A stretch of DNA of 64,000 nt from Opisthocomus hoazin (GCF_030867145.1 NC_134434.1:9610001-9674000), one strand, 5' to 3'. Counted from the first letter of the stretch, positions 13,370-27,300 are shown. Notes: generated by a model from the sequence alone, not told the origin. Program-made: numbers and translations.

Positions 13370-13870
13370 CCAGGCCGGTGGGCGCGGGAAGCTGGGCTCC
13401 CAGGTGCTCCAAGAGCCGAGTCCGGCGGGCACCGCCGCCTCCGCTGCCCGCCCCGCGCTCCCCGTCCCGCAGGAGCCCCCCGCCGCGCCACGCCGCCGCC
13501 GCTGAGGGAGGCCCGCGCACCGCCCCGCCGCAGCCGCGCGGCCCCTCAGCGCCCGGCCCGGCCCGGCCGGCAGCAGCGCCTACGCCCGCCCGCGGCCACG
13601 GGCACCGTCAGGCGGACGGGCGGCGAGGAGAGGAGAGGGGAGTGGAGGGGAGGCAGCTGCTGCCGAAGCCGGTGGACGTAATGGCTGTGCCCCGGCACCT
13701 GCTGCCCGAGGAGCCCGGTCGCGAAAGAGGCGGGAACCGAGGCGGGGGGCGGCTGCTTCCACAGAAGCCTCGGTGCGGGCCGCGCCGCCGCCTCCCGGTC
13801 GGCCTCGGTGCGGACCGCGCCGCCGCCTCCCGCGCCCCTCAGCCCTCGGGGCCCGCCGCTGCCGTGTGAA
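13370..13870. promoter_or_regulatory. CpG island, probable COPRS promoter and first exon
   Basis: An abrupt block of very GC- and CpG-rich sequence lies directly upstream of the first recognised COPRS coding exon. It should hold the transcription start and non-coding or short coding first exon of COPRS, but I could not fix a donor site with confidence. A YY1-like AAGATGGCGAA sits just downstream at about 13239-13249 (plus strand orientation). The island contains an imperfect 35-bp tandem duplication at 13767-13832. Long ORFs in it on both strands are a consequence of base composition. Confidence 0.7.
13767..13832. repeat. Tandem duplication, 31-bp unit at 35-bp spacing
   Basis: Unit 1 at 13767-13797 and unit 2 at 13802-13832 both run from GCCTCGGTGCGG to CGCCGCCTCCCG and differ by one base (G to A at the twelfth or thirteenth position). 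The pair lies in the CpG island upstream of COPRS. Confidence 0.85.
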
Positions 13871-14375
13871 CGCAAACCAGTGACTTTCTTCACTGCTCCT
13901 GGAAATCGCGTCCAGCAAGAGAGGAAAACAGCCTGACTTGATACAGAAACTAGCAATCAAGAAAAAAGGCAGAGAAACAGACATCAGGGCTGTGAGAAAA
14001 CACCTTTACACTCGTGAAGCTGTAAATAAAGCATCAATGCCTCCCCAGGCTTTGTGGCTTTTTAATTTTGCCAAAAGGTGACAATGTCCTTTAGGCCTTG
14101 TGGTAGCAGCATGCTCAGAGAAAGCACAAAGAGAGGGAAGCACCAGTGCTGCACGGATCCTTCCAGTGCTTCGTGAGCTGGTGTCACTGAACAGGCTCTC
14201 GGGAGCAGTGCATCTCCCAAAGGTGCTGCAAGTGAAGTGAGTGGAAAAGTTCTGTAAGGAGCCAGAACAAGTAAAGAAAAAGGGCCCACATACAGAAATT
14301 GTGGAGTCCTCAGCTTTGCTTAACTTAAAAAAAACCCAAAAACAACAACAAAAAAAACCCAAAACCCCATACTTA

Positions 14376-14632
14376 CAGAATCATGGGCTGGAAAAGATCT
14401 CTAAGATCATCAAGTCCAACCATCAACCCAACACCACCATGCAAGCCAAACCATATCCCGAAGTGCCACACTTACATGGTTTTTGAACCCCTCCAGGGAT
14501 GGGGACCCCACCACCTCCCTGGGCAGCCTGTTCCAATGCCTGACCACTCTTTCAGCAAGGAAATTTTTCCTAATATCCAATCTAAACCTCCCCTGATGCA
14601 GCTTAAGGCCATTGCCTCTCGTCCTATCGCAC
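14376..14632 (-). mobile_element. CR1 3' fragment, reverse orientation
   Basis: It begins at the CR1 terminus (CAGAATCATGGGCTGGAAA read on the plus strand). It continues through the typical complement of the CR1 C-terminal region (CCACCTCCCTGGGCAGCCTG, then GGAAATTTTTCCTAATATCC) and ends near CTCTCGTCCTATCGCAC. It lies between the COPRS island and the UTP6 3' end. It is more diverged than the copies at 20.3 and 24.9 kb and appears to be of a different subfamily. Confidence 0.9.
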
Positions 14633-15718
14633 TTAAAAGCTTTTTGTTGTGCAACTGAAGCAGCAAAACAAGCAATTTAGGGAGGGAGTAACATAAAAAG
14701 GACAGTCAGGGTGCAAGAGGAGTGATTAGTGGCAGGAAAGCACAATGCCAGACAAAAGACAGCGGAGAACCAGAAGACAGCTAGGCTGAAAGCTTGAGAA
14801 AGACAAAGCAGGACGCACTTCAGATGCCACAGAAGTAGCAATCTAAGAGGCTGTTGCTCCAAACCTTCCTTACGGTGAGTCAAAAGTTACTGGAATTTGT
14901 TGCTTGAGAGGAGCTGCAGTTTCTAATTGTGTGAAAAATTTTAAAGAAATATTTTTCTGCGCTGTCATGATGTCACCATTCAGTCACTGGGAAATTCTAT
15001 AAAGGAACTATTGCTGCATGTTCCTGTATTTCCCCAAGCACCTTCTATTGGCCCGAGGATGACAGTTGTGCTGAGTTAATAGGTTTGACATGGGAAAACG
15101 GGGCTCTGCCAACAGCCAAGGACAGCACTGTCTCGAAAAACTGTTATCCATTTTTCAGGCACTGTGGACACAAAGTTGAACAGCAGATCAGAACTTTCTA
15201 CTGTCCATCAGGGATGTCTCTAACAGATCTCAGCTCCCCTCTACAGTTCATAGTCCCAGAATTACAGCTTAGGATGCAAACACCAAAGCAAGGTAGTTGC
15301 AGAGATTTTTTTTGTTTTGAAAAGAGGATTACAGATGATTTCAAGGTTAGGAAACAATAAATACCATCATTTTACAGATTGTTTCTCCGGTGTTCCACAT
15401 TTCATTATTCAACTTATTATGATACGAAGATCTCCCACAGGTGTAGTTTCCACGGGGTGTTTTTGCATTTATGTGCTGTAATATTAGCTTTCCAGAGTGT
15501 AAAAGCCGATGCATTATGATTATTCTATCTGAATGTTTTGGCAGGAGGAAGAGTTTGCTCTCAAAAGTCTCAACAAAGAATGCTCTCAGAGATGCCTTTG
15601 CTTTCTCCTCTAACTGCGCACTTGAACTTGCTACTGGCAGACGCAACATTAGAAACAACCGCAATGGGGCAGATGATTTTTTTTTCTCCATGTATAAAAG
15701 AATGCAAAGAAGGTACAT

Positions 15719-15724
15719 TTTAAT
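15719..15724 (-). terminator. Possible UTP6 polyadenylation signal (ATTAAA)
   Basis: ATTAAA on the minus strand, 82 bases past the UTP6 stop codon, followed by T-rich sequence (CTTTGCATTCTTTTATAC) that could act as the downstream element. A short 3' untranslated region of about 110 bases would result. No canonical AATAAA was seen nearer. Confidence 0.4.
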
Positions 15725-15805
15725 ATGATCCAGGCAAATATTTACCTTTGTACAAAGAAGTTAACAAAAAATCCACATTTTCATGTTGTAACTACTTATA
15801 GGTTT

Positions 15806-18339
15806 TCATAAATGTCCAGTTTGCAATAAAGTGTATTTGGAAACAAAGTCTTCCACCAGGTCTCCCTGCAGCATCTTCATAGCTCGCCAGTGAATGCTCC
15901 CACAGTTTTCTGGTTTGCCTTGGGGATGATTTAGCTCCTCTTTGATATAATCCAGCCAGAGATCTTTAAAAGAAAAACAGAAGTTCCATTTACATTTTGA
16001 TTTGGTATTACTTAACAAACATACCAACCCTAACCTAGAAACTCTCTTTTTGAAAGTGTCCTTAGTGTTTGTGCCGTGAGGTTTGCTTTGTGAAGCTACA
16101 ACCCCCTGCCCCTTGCAAACCAAAAGCCTGGGTTCTATTCCCAGATGGAACACTGATGTCTTAATAAATAATCTAGCAATAATGAGCTGTTACTTTCTTA
16201 AAAGGAATACTACAGACATCTTGATCATAAAAACATAGCTCCATACTGCATGCCAATCCAAATTAAAGGTGATATGCACCTCTTACACCAGCCAGTGTCA
16301 AAACCTTATTTGTTATTAGTTCTGCTGAAGCCATCCCTGGACTGCAAGTGAAGGGTCATTGCAGTGTCATGCACTTAATGGCACAAAAGAAGCAAGCCCC
16401 ACTCCACATGACAGCAGTCACAAAGGTAGAACAAACAGCTGCCTTTCAAAATGGAGGGAAATAAAAGAGGCAGCACTGAATGAATAAATAAATAAATAAA
16501 ATCTCCTTACCACAATCTGTTGAACCAAACTCTCTCAAGGCACGTTCATAGTATTCTCTCAGATGAAGCACTTTGCAGGATTCCTAACACAGGAAGGTAT
16601 TAAAAGGCCATTTATTTTGCACAGAAGTGAATCTGCAGCTTGATTAGATTCTTACAAAGAGAGAGAGTGTCATGGCAATTACACGCACACTGCCAAAGAT
16701 TAGTCACCATGGCACTTGGTTTTGTATAACATGCTATGAATCAAGTTTAGAACACAAATATGAACTGATCACAAACTAATGACACTACTCATAAGCCCCC
16801 TTTTCCTATTTAAATCCAAAGTTGGAAGTATATTTTACAAATACCAGGCACTACTGGATATTCAACAACTTACCTGCTCCTTTTCTATTTGGATCATCTT
16901 CCTGAAGAAGTCAAGTGAAAATGGACGATTTTCACACAGGCTGAAGTGAAAACAAAAGTAACTTTAGACTTCAAGCCTTTTAACATATGCCCTAAAAAAA
17001 TTAAGGTTTGAAGGTTTTATTTGTCACCTGGTAAAGATTCTTTTAACTTTTTTATAACCACCACTTCTGTAAGTCCAGTCAAGATACTTTTCTTTCATAG
17101 TCACAGATTCAGCAGGAGTTGTGGCATGTAAGGATCTCTGCAAGTTTAAAAGAAAAAAAACAAACAAACCACATAAGTCAAAACTAAAAGGCAACAAGGG
17201 AGAAAAAACCAACCTGATCCAGTTGCAGATGTCCCTGCTCATTGCAGGGAGGTTGGACTGGATGGCCTTTAAAGGTCCCTTCCAACCCAAACCATTCTAT
17301 GGTTCCATGAAATAGTACCTTCTCCCTAATTAGGCATCTGACATAAAGCAGATCTCATAAGTGAGACAAAGTACTGAACAAAAGCATCCCAAATGATGTC
17401 TGAAAGACAGCATTAGGTAACGCATCCAGTATTTTTCGAATCAGAATATTATTTGTAACCTGAGATAAAGGTCTCCTCTAATATTCCATACAGCTGGCAA
17501 CTGGCATTTCCCTAACATCCTTCATGCAAAGGGTTTTACAATGCTCTACAAACAACTAAATTCAAGCTTCTACCTGAAACATGCTTTATGTTGTCAATGC
17601 GGGGATTTCTATTAGCTAAGTACCTGGTAGAGAGCTTCTGTGTCTTCCTTGCTGTTCGTGCCTTCGCTCCATTCCACCCACAGGGTCCACAATGGCAAAG
17701 TGCCCTACAAGGTAAGCAGACAAACCAAATTACTGAAATATAGTGACTCTGATTTACAGAAACAGACAGCAGAACATCCACCAGATTCTGTATTTTAAAA
17801 ATGCCTTAAAAAAAATGTCCTGTAGACATAGCTCCTAGAAAGACAACTTTGAACTGCACACTGAAATCGCTTCTTGTTGCCTTGCTCACTACTACTTAGA
17901 TAGACAGCTGCAAGACATGTTGCCAGCGATGAGAGACAAGTTCTTCTGCAACACTGAACCCTGCAGTACAAAGGTAACTTCTGAGAACAGCAAGGAGGAA
18001 AGAAACAATCACTCCTTGTTTCCTCTCCTCAATCCTTGTGCCCAGGGTTTAAAATGGAACAGTATGAGAGCACACAGCTGATTCAAGGATTGAAATACCA
18101 GACAAGCAAACAGTATATCAGGACAGTAAAAAGGAAACACGTTTTTCAAGTAAGACACAAAGAATACCAACTGACTGCTAGAAGGGTATGCAAAATGTCA
18201 CTTGTCAGCATTCAGACTTTAAAACTGTGAATATGAAGGGAATTTGTAATTCCCTAATGCTCCTGAATGCAATGTGCATGTGAAATGCCAAGTTCTTATT
18301 TCTGACCTTAAAAATGGTTAGGGACTTTGAATGCCTTGT

Positions 18340-18370
<31 letters not shown>

Positions 18371-21300
18371 TCACAGGTTTCCTGTCTAAGACCAATGCAT
18401 GCAAGTCTATAAAACCAGCACAGACCTTAGATTTCACACGTTTAACAGCTTCTTCAAAACACTGGGTCACATCGCCGCTCTTCAGTTGGATCAGCACCTG
18501 CAGCCTCATCTGCCATGTTTCCACTGACAGGCTGAAGCGCTTAGTTGCAGCTTCTGCCACCTCCGTAGCCCTCTCAAAGCAGTTGGACTCCAGTAGCAGT
18601 TGAAGCTAAAACCCAGCAGATACAGCTAATCACCATGAGAGATTTGTAATACCTTGTTAAAAAGCAAGGCCTTGATCAAAATATCGCCCATCTTTCTATC
18701 TACTCAAAACGTTAAAGACAGGCACGCAAGCAATGCAGGACAGTCTCAGAATCTATTTTTCTGTGTCAGCTCTTACCCACTGCTTATAGAGAGTCTCTGC
18801 CAGCAAACTGGACTCTTGGGCTTTGTTGAACACACTCAGAGTCCTCTCCAGCCTCTAGAACCAACAGAGAAGAAAAAGTAAAGAAAATAAGCATTATTCC
18901 TGCATACAGCAGATCCCAGCATTAAAAGAAGCCCAGTAGATTAGGGTACCACTATGTCACTGAAATTCAATAAAAGTTACATATCTAATGCTTTAGGTAC
19001 CTGCACACATTCTAAGACACAGGGGAAATTTAAGCATTTGAATTACACTTCTTCCATGAGGAGCAAAAGAACAACATAGCAACGTCTTTTTTACAGTATT
19101 AACAGGCAATCAGACTGCACAGAATGATTAGTTAATTCACTGAGTCACACTCAAGCATATGTGCATAACTAAGGTACCAGTGTGCCAGCACCAAACTTTA
19201 CACAGACTCATTTGCAAGAGTCATTTTATTTCATCCTTTTCTTTGAACAAGCACAGGTTTGCAGGACTGTCAGTGCACATTGACAACTTTGCACTCTTAA
19301 CTTCCACCCAGAGAAGTCACTGCACTTTACTGACCAGGCTGGTTTATGCCCAAATTCTTCATGTTCAGACAGGCCACATGTATGCCTGAGTAAAAAGTGA
19401 TCCCCTCAGAGACTAAATGATTTTTAACAATGGCCACAAGTAACTATTTCTGATGAATTATGAAAATACATTTGCTCTATGTCTGATAGATTACAGAAGT
19501 CAGTGAAAATAGGGATTATTTGCTAATATGATTTCCTAATAAGCTTTTACCTTCTGCTTTAATTCTTCACTGTTGGTTTTCCTGTTATACCTCTCTAAGC
19601 AAAAAGTGATGTAGCATTTCCACATGTCCTCTGTAGAATCAAAAGCATATCATCACACTTCATAGAATCACAACAGTAAGCACAAATATTTGTCTTTAAG
19701 GACTATAGGGAATCCAAGCACTAAGTGTTAATGCCAACTTCATTTTAAAATGTTGTATTGTAAAAGAGGCCCTATGTTTATAATATTAACACTTAAAAAT
19801 GGCTGCCCAGTATAAGCTGCAGACAGTAACTTCTTCTAAAGAGCATCAAGATCTTAGTTCAGCTGAGGCTTCAGCCCATGCTGTCACAATTAATGTTTAG
19901 TGCCTGGAGTTTTCAATGGACCTGCAAGAGTGATGACACTCAAAGGCCGTCAAGAAAATCCTTCGTCTGTCTGACATCAAAGGCTATATAAGCAGCAAGT
20001 TTGAGCCTGCTCCACAGATAGTCCCTCGAGAGCCTCCTTTGAGATGAAGGACAATGCCAGATGCTGAATTTGGATACCCACTCCACTGGCAACTCAGAAA
20101 CATGGCTTCCTCACAGCTAACCAGCAATATACTTGAGTTCTACAGGTTTCCTTTATTTAGGATATTTTCTCTACTTGTAACTCCCAAACCTCTATTCTTC
20201 TGTGGTCTTCTATTCTCCTCACTGGTTAAGTCACATTAATAAAAGCAAGCAAACAACAAAAAGCACTTTCAGCTAAGTGCTGAAACTGAGAGCACCCTCG
20301 GCAAGTCTGCCGACGACACCAAGCTGTGTGGTGTGGTTGACACGCTGGAGGGAAGGGATGCCATTCAGAGGGACCTTGACAGGCTGGAGAGGTGGGCCTG
20401 CGTAAACTGCATGAACTTCAACAAGGCCAAGTGCAAGGTCCTGCACGTGGGTCGGGGCAATCCCAAACACAAGCACAGGCTGGGCAGAGAGTGGCTTGAG
20501 AGCAGCCCTGAGGAGAAGGACTTGGGGGTACTGGTGGACAAGAAGCTCAACATGAGCTGGCAATGTGCGCTTGCAGCCCAGAAAGCCAACCATATCCTGG
20601 GCTGCATCAAGACAAGCGTGGCCAGCAGGGCGAGGGAGGGGATTCTGCCCCTTTACTCCACTCTCCTGAGACCCCACCTGGAGTTCTGTGTCCAGCTCTG
20701 GAGCCCCCAACATAAGAAGGACATGGATGTGTTGGAGCGGGTCCAGAGGAGGCCACAAAGATGATCCGAGGGCTGGAGCACCTCTCCTACGAGGACAGGC
20801 TGAGGGAGTTGGGGCTGTTCAGCCTGGAGAAGAGAAGGCTCTGGGGTGACCTTAGAGCAGCCTGCCAGTACCTAAAGGGGCCTACAGGAAGGATGGAGAG
20901 CGACTTTTCCCAAGGGTGTGTAGTGACAGGACAAGGGGGAATGGCTGTAAACTAAAAGCAGGCAGATTTAGATTAGATATCAGGAAGAAATTCTTCCCCA
21001 TGAGGGTGGTGAAACACTGGCCCAGGTTGCCCAGAGAAGCTGTGGCTGCCCCCTCCCTGGCAGGGCTCAAGGCCAGGTTGGATGGAGCTCTGAGCAACCT
21101 GGTCTGGTGGAAGATGTCCCTGCTCATGACAGGGGGGTTAGACCCAGATGATCTCTAAGGTCCCTTCCAACCCTTACCATTCTATGATTCTAAGCAGCTC
21201 CTTTGACAGCATGAATGCATTGGAAAATAATCCAAATAACACATAATAAAGATCCATAAAAGGTGGCATCTAAAAACTGCTTGCCCTCTGTCAGGTATGG

Positions 21301-24300
21301 TAGAGCCTGCCAACACCTACTTTGAACCTTTCACAGTATACAGTATGCTAAATACCAGGAAAAAATGTTAAAATGCAGCAGAATATTTCACCTGTTGCAA
21401 CTGCTCTCACAGCCTCTTCAAAGACCGCGCAGCACCGTTCCTCTCTCTGGGTCATTTCAGACACTTTCATCTGTTTCGTGGTGTGTTCTGTGGACTGCAG
21501 GGACCCCAGCTCCAGCTCACGACGGGCCATGTAGTCCCACATAAGAGGGCTGTCAGCATACTTGGTCTGCAAACTGAACGCACCATGTCTGTAACACCCC
21601 ACAACTACCATTTGGCAGGTATGTTTAGAAGCGTTGTTATATTGGTACATTACTTAGTTTCTGAGTAACCGAATGCCAGAGAAAACACATTTTACCTTTC
21701 CACAAGACAAAATATTAGCCTATTAAGGTTTTTTATTTAATATGGATATTCTCCAGTAATAGCACAAAATAGACAGGAAGCTTTCGAGAGAGAGCTTTCT
21801 TTCGAGAGAGGAACAACTGCAGAAACTAAAGATGCAAAAGAACCACAAAGTACACTAGGAAAATCCACAGTTCCTGCAGTAAATTTATGGAAACTAAGCG
21901 TAGTAATTATTCAGCAACAACTGTATTTTACCTAAATTTTTCTAAGCAGCTTCTCAAAGCCTTTTCTGAAGTTAGATACAAGTATCCTTTTCTAAAGAGC
22001 ATGCTTGCCCCATGTTTTGTTTTTCTGAAAGGATTTCCCATAGGCCTTAACATTCTACTCCCCTAGAAGAACAGCCTTTAGTTGTTAACCTGTCAACCCA
22101 TTATAAACCACAGAAGTTATGAGATTTTTTTTTAAAAAACAAAACAAAATAAAAAAAACAACAAAGCTATACCTTACCTTTCAAGAATTTCTTTTTGCAA
22201 ATCTTGGGTAAAATCAAAGAGGTTTGCAATAGAAAGCACAGCCAGATGGAACTCAACACCTACATTTCAAGAGGAGGAAAAAAGCTACCAAGTGAAGTAT
22301 TACACCCATTGCACGCTTTGCATGTCTGTATCTTTGTAAGCTTTTGTCAAGACACAGATAACATTTAAGTGCCTAGACAGATACTCTTTTCTTTTTCATA
22401 AATCTCAGTGTTCCAATATTTTACCCAACTCAATAAAATGGGTGGATTTTACCAATCATCTAACCTGTCTTATCATTAGTCTGATCTTACTTCTCTGTCC
22501 CTAGTGCTAGCTGATTACTGAACAACAAAGCAAAAAAGGTGTGCAATTCTGAACTGTCCTCCCTTTGTTTTTTTAAACAAACACGTCTTGACACTAAGCC
22601 CAGCACCTATGCCACTTCATCCCAAAAGCTGTTGTACTGGAAGATGTGTCAGCCTGCAGAACAGTTACGAAATCAGAACTACCAGCACTATTACTTTGTA
22701 CTTTGGCATTATCTAGGTTCTACTGAAGAAATGGTATAGCTGAAAGTATGTTAGTGTGTACACTGGACCTAAGTCTATCTGTATGACCTACTGGAGAGCT
22801 GAGTTACAGGCGACAATTTTCCTATTGAATAAGCACAAGAAACGTTAAATCACCTTTAATTTTCTGAGCAGCTTCCCTGTAGATTATGCGAGCCATTTCC
22901 CCACCGAGAATCTCTTCAGAATAATTGAATTCCCGCTGCAATATCAAGCATAACATCACCGAATAAATTGTTTTCCTCTCTCAGCTACCATTTTTGCAAA
23001 CATAGAAAAAAACATCAGATGATGCTAATGTTTTTCTTCATCTGTCTTTATCCAATTTGCACAAGTCAGATATAAAGAAGTAAGAGACATTAAGTTTAAC
23101 TATTCCTTTCCAGAAATTACTATTAGCTTTCAAACTGGGGAATGTAACAAAACACTTTACAAATCTAAAGAAAAATCTACATATGAAGTATTTGAGCTGA
23201 GCATCAGCCAACACTTGAAAAGCTTAACACAGGCACAGGATACGAACAAAAGCTTTCTCTAAGCTGTTCTCAAACAAACCATTAATACAGATCCCTTGAA
23301 ACTACACGTTCAAATGCGTGATACGCGAGCAGACAGTATCTCTTAAGTTAGTTTAGCTGACCTACCAAGTCCATTTTTGCTCGTTCAAATTCCTTCTTTT
23401 CCCTCCTCTGTTTTTCAGCATGCATCAGCTCCATTCTGAAATACTGCAAGAGAGAGAATAAAATGAAGTGATTCTGGGGTGGGGATAAACCATAAAACAT
23501 CCAAGTCCACAAATGCTCTGAGGAGCTACATATCCGGACTTTGCCAACATCCCACCCACGTCTAAGAGCCTCAGGTTTTAAAGGTTTGTGCATATAGCTA
23601 TCTGCCCTACATACTGACTCAGAAATCTCCCACACATAGAAATTACCACTTTCTAGTCATTCTTTAAACCCTAGCACAGGCTAGGGATGCCAGACCTAAC
23701 CCAGAGAACTATGTCCCAGCAGAACTTACCGTACTTTAAAAGGGAACTCTAACACATTTATCTATAAACAGTGTAAAATTCTCTGTGTACATAAACACAG
23801 GATTTGCGAAACAACTAAAAAATGCTACCAGTACCAAGTTTTTGTTGTTTGGTTTTTGGGTTGTTTTTTTAATCTTTTTGACCAAATTTCCCACTGGTTG
23901 GGAAACAAGTTTTTTTTCAGTTTTTTCAGACTGATCTGAGAAATATGCTGGACTGATCTGCTCTGACTCACCAAATAAATAGTCATAGAAGAAAATCAGG
24001 AACTCACTTCTTGATAAAGTTTTGGGCACTCTGGATGGAAGCGCAAAGCACGAAGGAACAAGTGCCTAGCACTTTCTGACGAGAGTTGTGTCTCCATTTC
24101 CCATTTTGCTGCCATGATCCAAAGTTCTGCAACAGATGTTACAAATAAATTCATCTGAAGGCAAAACAATTGGCTGATCATGAAAATCCATTCTGAAGCT
24201 ACTCACCAGGATGCAGAGGTTGTTTTTGTTTGATATACCCACCCCAACATAATCCATGAGCTCAGCAATGGAATAAGAATGATTACATCCCATGTAAACC

Positions 24301-27300
24301 GGAGCTAGAGGACTAAAAGCTAAGTAGATCCAAGGAGTTTAATCTGGTATAACTACAGATCCAATGATGTACCTTGACATCTTCCAAAGCCAAAAAGCAG
24401 CCATGAGTATTCAACATCTCCTACGTCTGAAACATTTCCCTGGTCCCCAGGCTACCTGGGAAACGGTGCTTCAGACCGTGGGGACTCCTCCTTCACAACA
24501 CCTTTTGCTTGCTCAGCACAATCCCTGTCAGAGCCCTTCTCTCTAAAGCAGCAGCAAGGCAAAGAAAAGAGAGTAGGAACTTTTACCCCAATACCTTGAA
24601 CTGAGATCTGTAAGAACTTAAACCAACACTATACAATCCACTCAGTCATTTATGCAGCACTCACCATTATTTTACGTACCTGGTTTATTAGGATGAATGG
24701 CCAACATGGAAGAAAACACCTTACTAAGTTGATGTTTTGCATTCTGTAAAAGAAGTTCTGTTTTACCAACTCTAGTACTGGCTTGTATCACTAGCACCAA
24801 AGTTTCTTTATGCAGAGTTACAAGCTGTAACGCAGTTGTACTGGAAAAGTTATTTCTCTGCTATTTCATCTTCAGTAGAAAGTTTCTCATATTGGTTCAA
24901 TATTGACCAGCTTTAAAATGTTACCAGACTAGATTACGAGCCAACAATATACGCTCGCAACCCAGAAGGCCAACCATATCCTGGGCTGCACCAAAAGCAG
25001 CGTGGGGAGGGAGGGGATTCTGCTCCTCTGCTCCGCTCTGGTGAGACCCCCCAGGAGTCCTGCATCCAGCTCTGGAGCCCTCCGCACAGGACAGATCTGG
25101 ACCTGCTGAAGGAGGGCCAGAGGGAGGACCACAAAAATGATCTGAGGGCTAGAGCACCTCTCCTATGAGGAAAGGCTCAGAGAGCTGGTGCTGTTCAGCC
25201 TGGAGAAGAGAAGGCTGCGGGGAGACCTTAGAGCAGTCTGCCAGTACCTGAAGGGGCCTGCAAGAAAGCTGGAGAGGGACCTGTTACAAGGCCATGCCGT
25301 GACAGGACAAGGAGTACTGGCTTTAAACTGGAAGAGGGTACGTTTAGACTAGATATAAGGAAAAAATTTCTTACAGTGAGGGTGGTGAGGCACTGGCACA
25401 GGGTGCCCAGAGAGGTGGTTGATGCCCAATCGCTGGAAACATTCAAGGTCAGGTTGGACGAGGCTCTGAGCAACCTGATCCAGTTGGATATGTCCCTGCT
25501 TACTGCACGGGGGTGGACTAAATGGCCTTTAAAGGTCCCTCCCAACCCGAACTACTCTATGATTAGCATAGTTAACTCAATCCTTTCTGATTGAGTTAGC
25601 TAACAGATTACACAGCTAACAGAAATGTTGCCTAAGTCTCAAACCCAGCCTCAATGACCGCTTTTGAGGTAAAGACTGCATTTTTCTTTGCCTATTTGCA
25701 TTACTGTAACAAGATCACCTTCTTCAGTAGAGGAAGGACAATGACTGAACTCTAATAACAATGTAAAAACTTGCACAGCTAAGTTCATGAGGTACAGAAT
25801 TGGCACAACTATACTTTTCAGCATAGCCACTGTAAGAAACATTTGGAACAAAATCACATTTCACAGACAGGTGAACCATTCATTCTAGAGAAGGTATAAC
25901 CAGTATTACGATTCTCCCAAGCCAAATGGGACTCCAGATTCAACACAATCAGCCTTGCCTTTGCCACCTACAAGCACCAAATTTCACATTAATTCATTCT
26001 GACTCAAATTCTACATTTGCATACATCAGTGAAAATCCCAGGCAGCTGCAATAATACTATCAACATTATTACAGTATTACAGCATGTGCCAGTTAAGTTT
26101 GCACCCTTGTCTTGTAATTCAGGTTCCCAATGTCTGATTACACACCAATCCAGCATCTTGAATCAGGTTAAGGTTAGCATTTTGAAAACTCACCCACTGC
26201 TTGCAAAAAGCAACATGTGAAAGCCAAAGCTGGACATCTTCCTGTTGGAAATGCAAGGGGAAGAGAATCACCCTTACAATAACGCAAGCACAAAATCACT
26301 TGCACATTGACAAGCAAACAATACACCCTTGGTACAACAACTTGACATGTAGAATTTTGAATCTCAAACTCCCCCCCCCACCCCCTTCTTCAAATTCCTG
26401 CAAAAGGTTGGAAAAAAAACACCCTCCCACTTCAAGACACACTCTCACAGCTTCTCCAATTAAACCTGTGTCACAGTGAACTCAGAGAGGTCACTGTCAT
26501 GGTTCCTGAGGCACCTCATTTAAGCTTTGCCATTAGATGTACCACAACAATCTTTCCCCAAAGCACCTGAAAGTTCTTTTCATTCTGTTTCTAGCCCATG
26601 CAAACAGACAGACCAAACTTACATGGGAATACTTCTCTCAAGATAGTTGAGGACTAATGACTCAGAAAGGATACAATATTGTTTGTGTACAAAAAACATC
26701 TGATACGAATGATCTACTTCTAGGCTATTGCTAACCGTAAGACCAAATGTCAACTTAGTTTTTCTTTTACATTCTTGTTATTGCAAATATTTGGTGGCAG
26801 TGATAGCTGGATTAATTTTTACATCATTACATAGCAAAAGGGTATTTTCCAATGCAACAATACACACGAAAGAAACAAACTTACTTTCCATTTTCCTATA
26901 GCACGGTTGAAGAGGCTGTGGACTCTATGCAGTATGGATTTCTCAATTTCATCCTTCTTAAATGAATATCCAATACGCTGGAGAAAAAAAAGTATTAATT
27001 TTATTACAACAGAAAAGCTGGCATAAAGTATTTTGCACTCTAAATATTTGACAAACTTACTGCTCTTCTTTTCTTGATCAGTTCCAGCAGATTAATTTCG
27101 TACTACAATGGGAAGAAACAAACATTTAAAACCAAATGAAGAGACACATAACAGTAACAAAAAAAATACAGAGCAAGTTTTCTATAGCTAATCAAGCGGA
27201 CAATAAAAATTACATCCAGGAAAACACAAGCAACAATTTTTCAGCCAGATCACTACATTTCTATGGCTGACTGAAAGCAAACTTGAGTGTTTGTATTGCA

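Noticed and set aside
13288-13984. Several ORFs of 110-190 residues on both strands of the COPRS island
   Set aside because: They overlap one another in a CpG island and show no match to the COPRS N-terminus or any family.
19655-19675. CATAGAATCACAACAG resembling a CR1 3' end
   Set aside because: Only about ten bases fit and no further CR1 terminus follows, so it is treated as chance.
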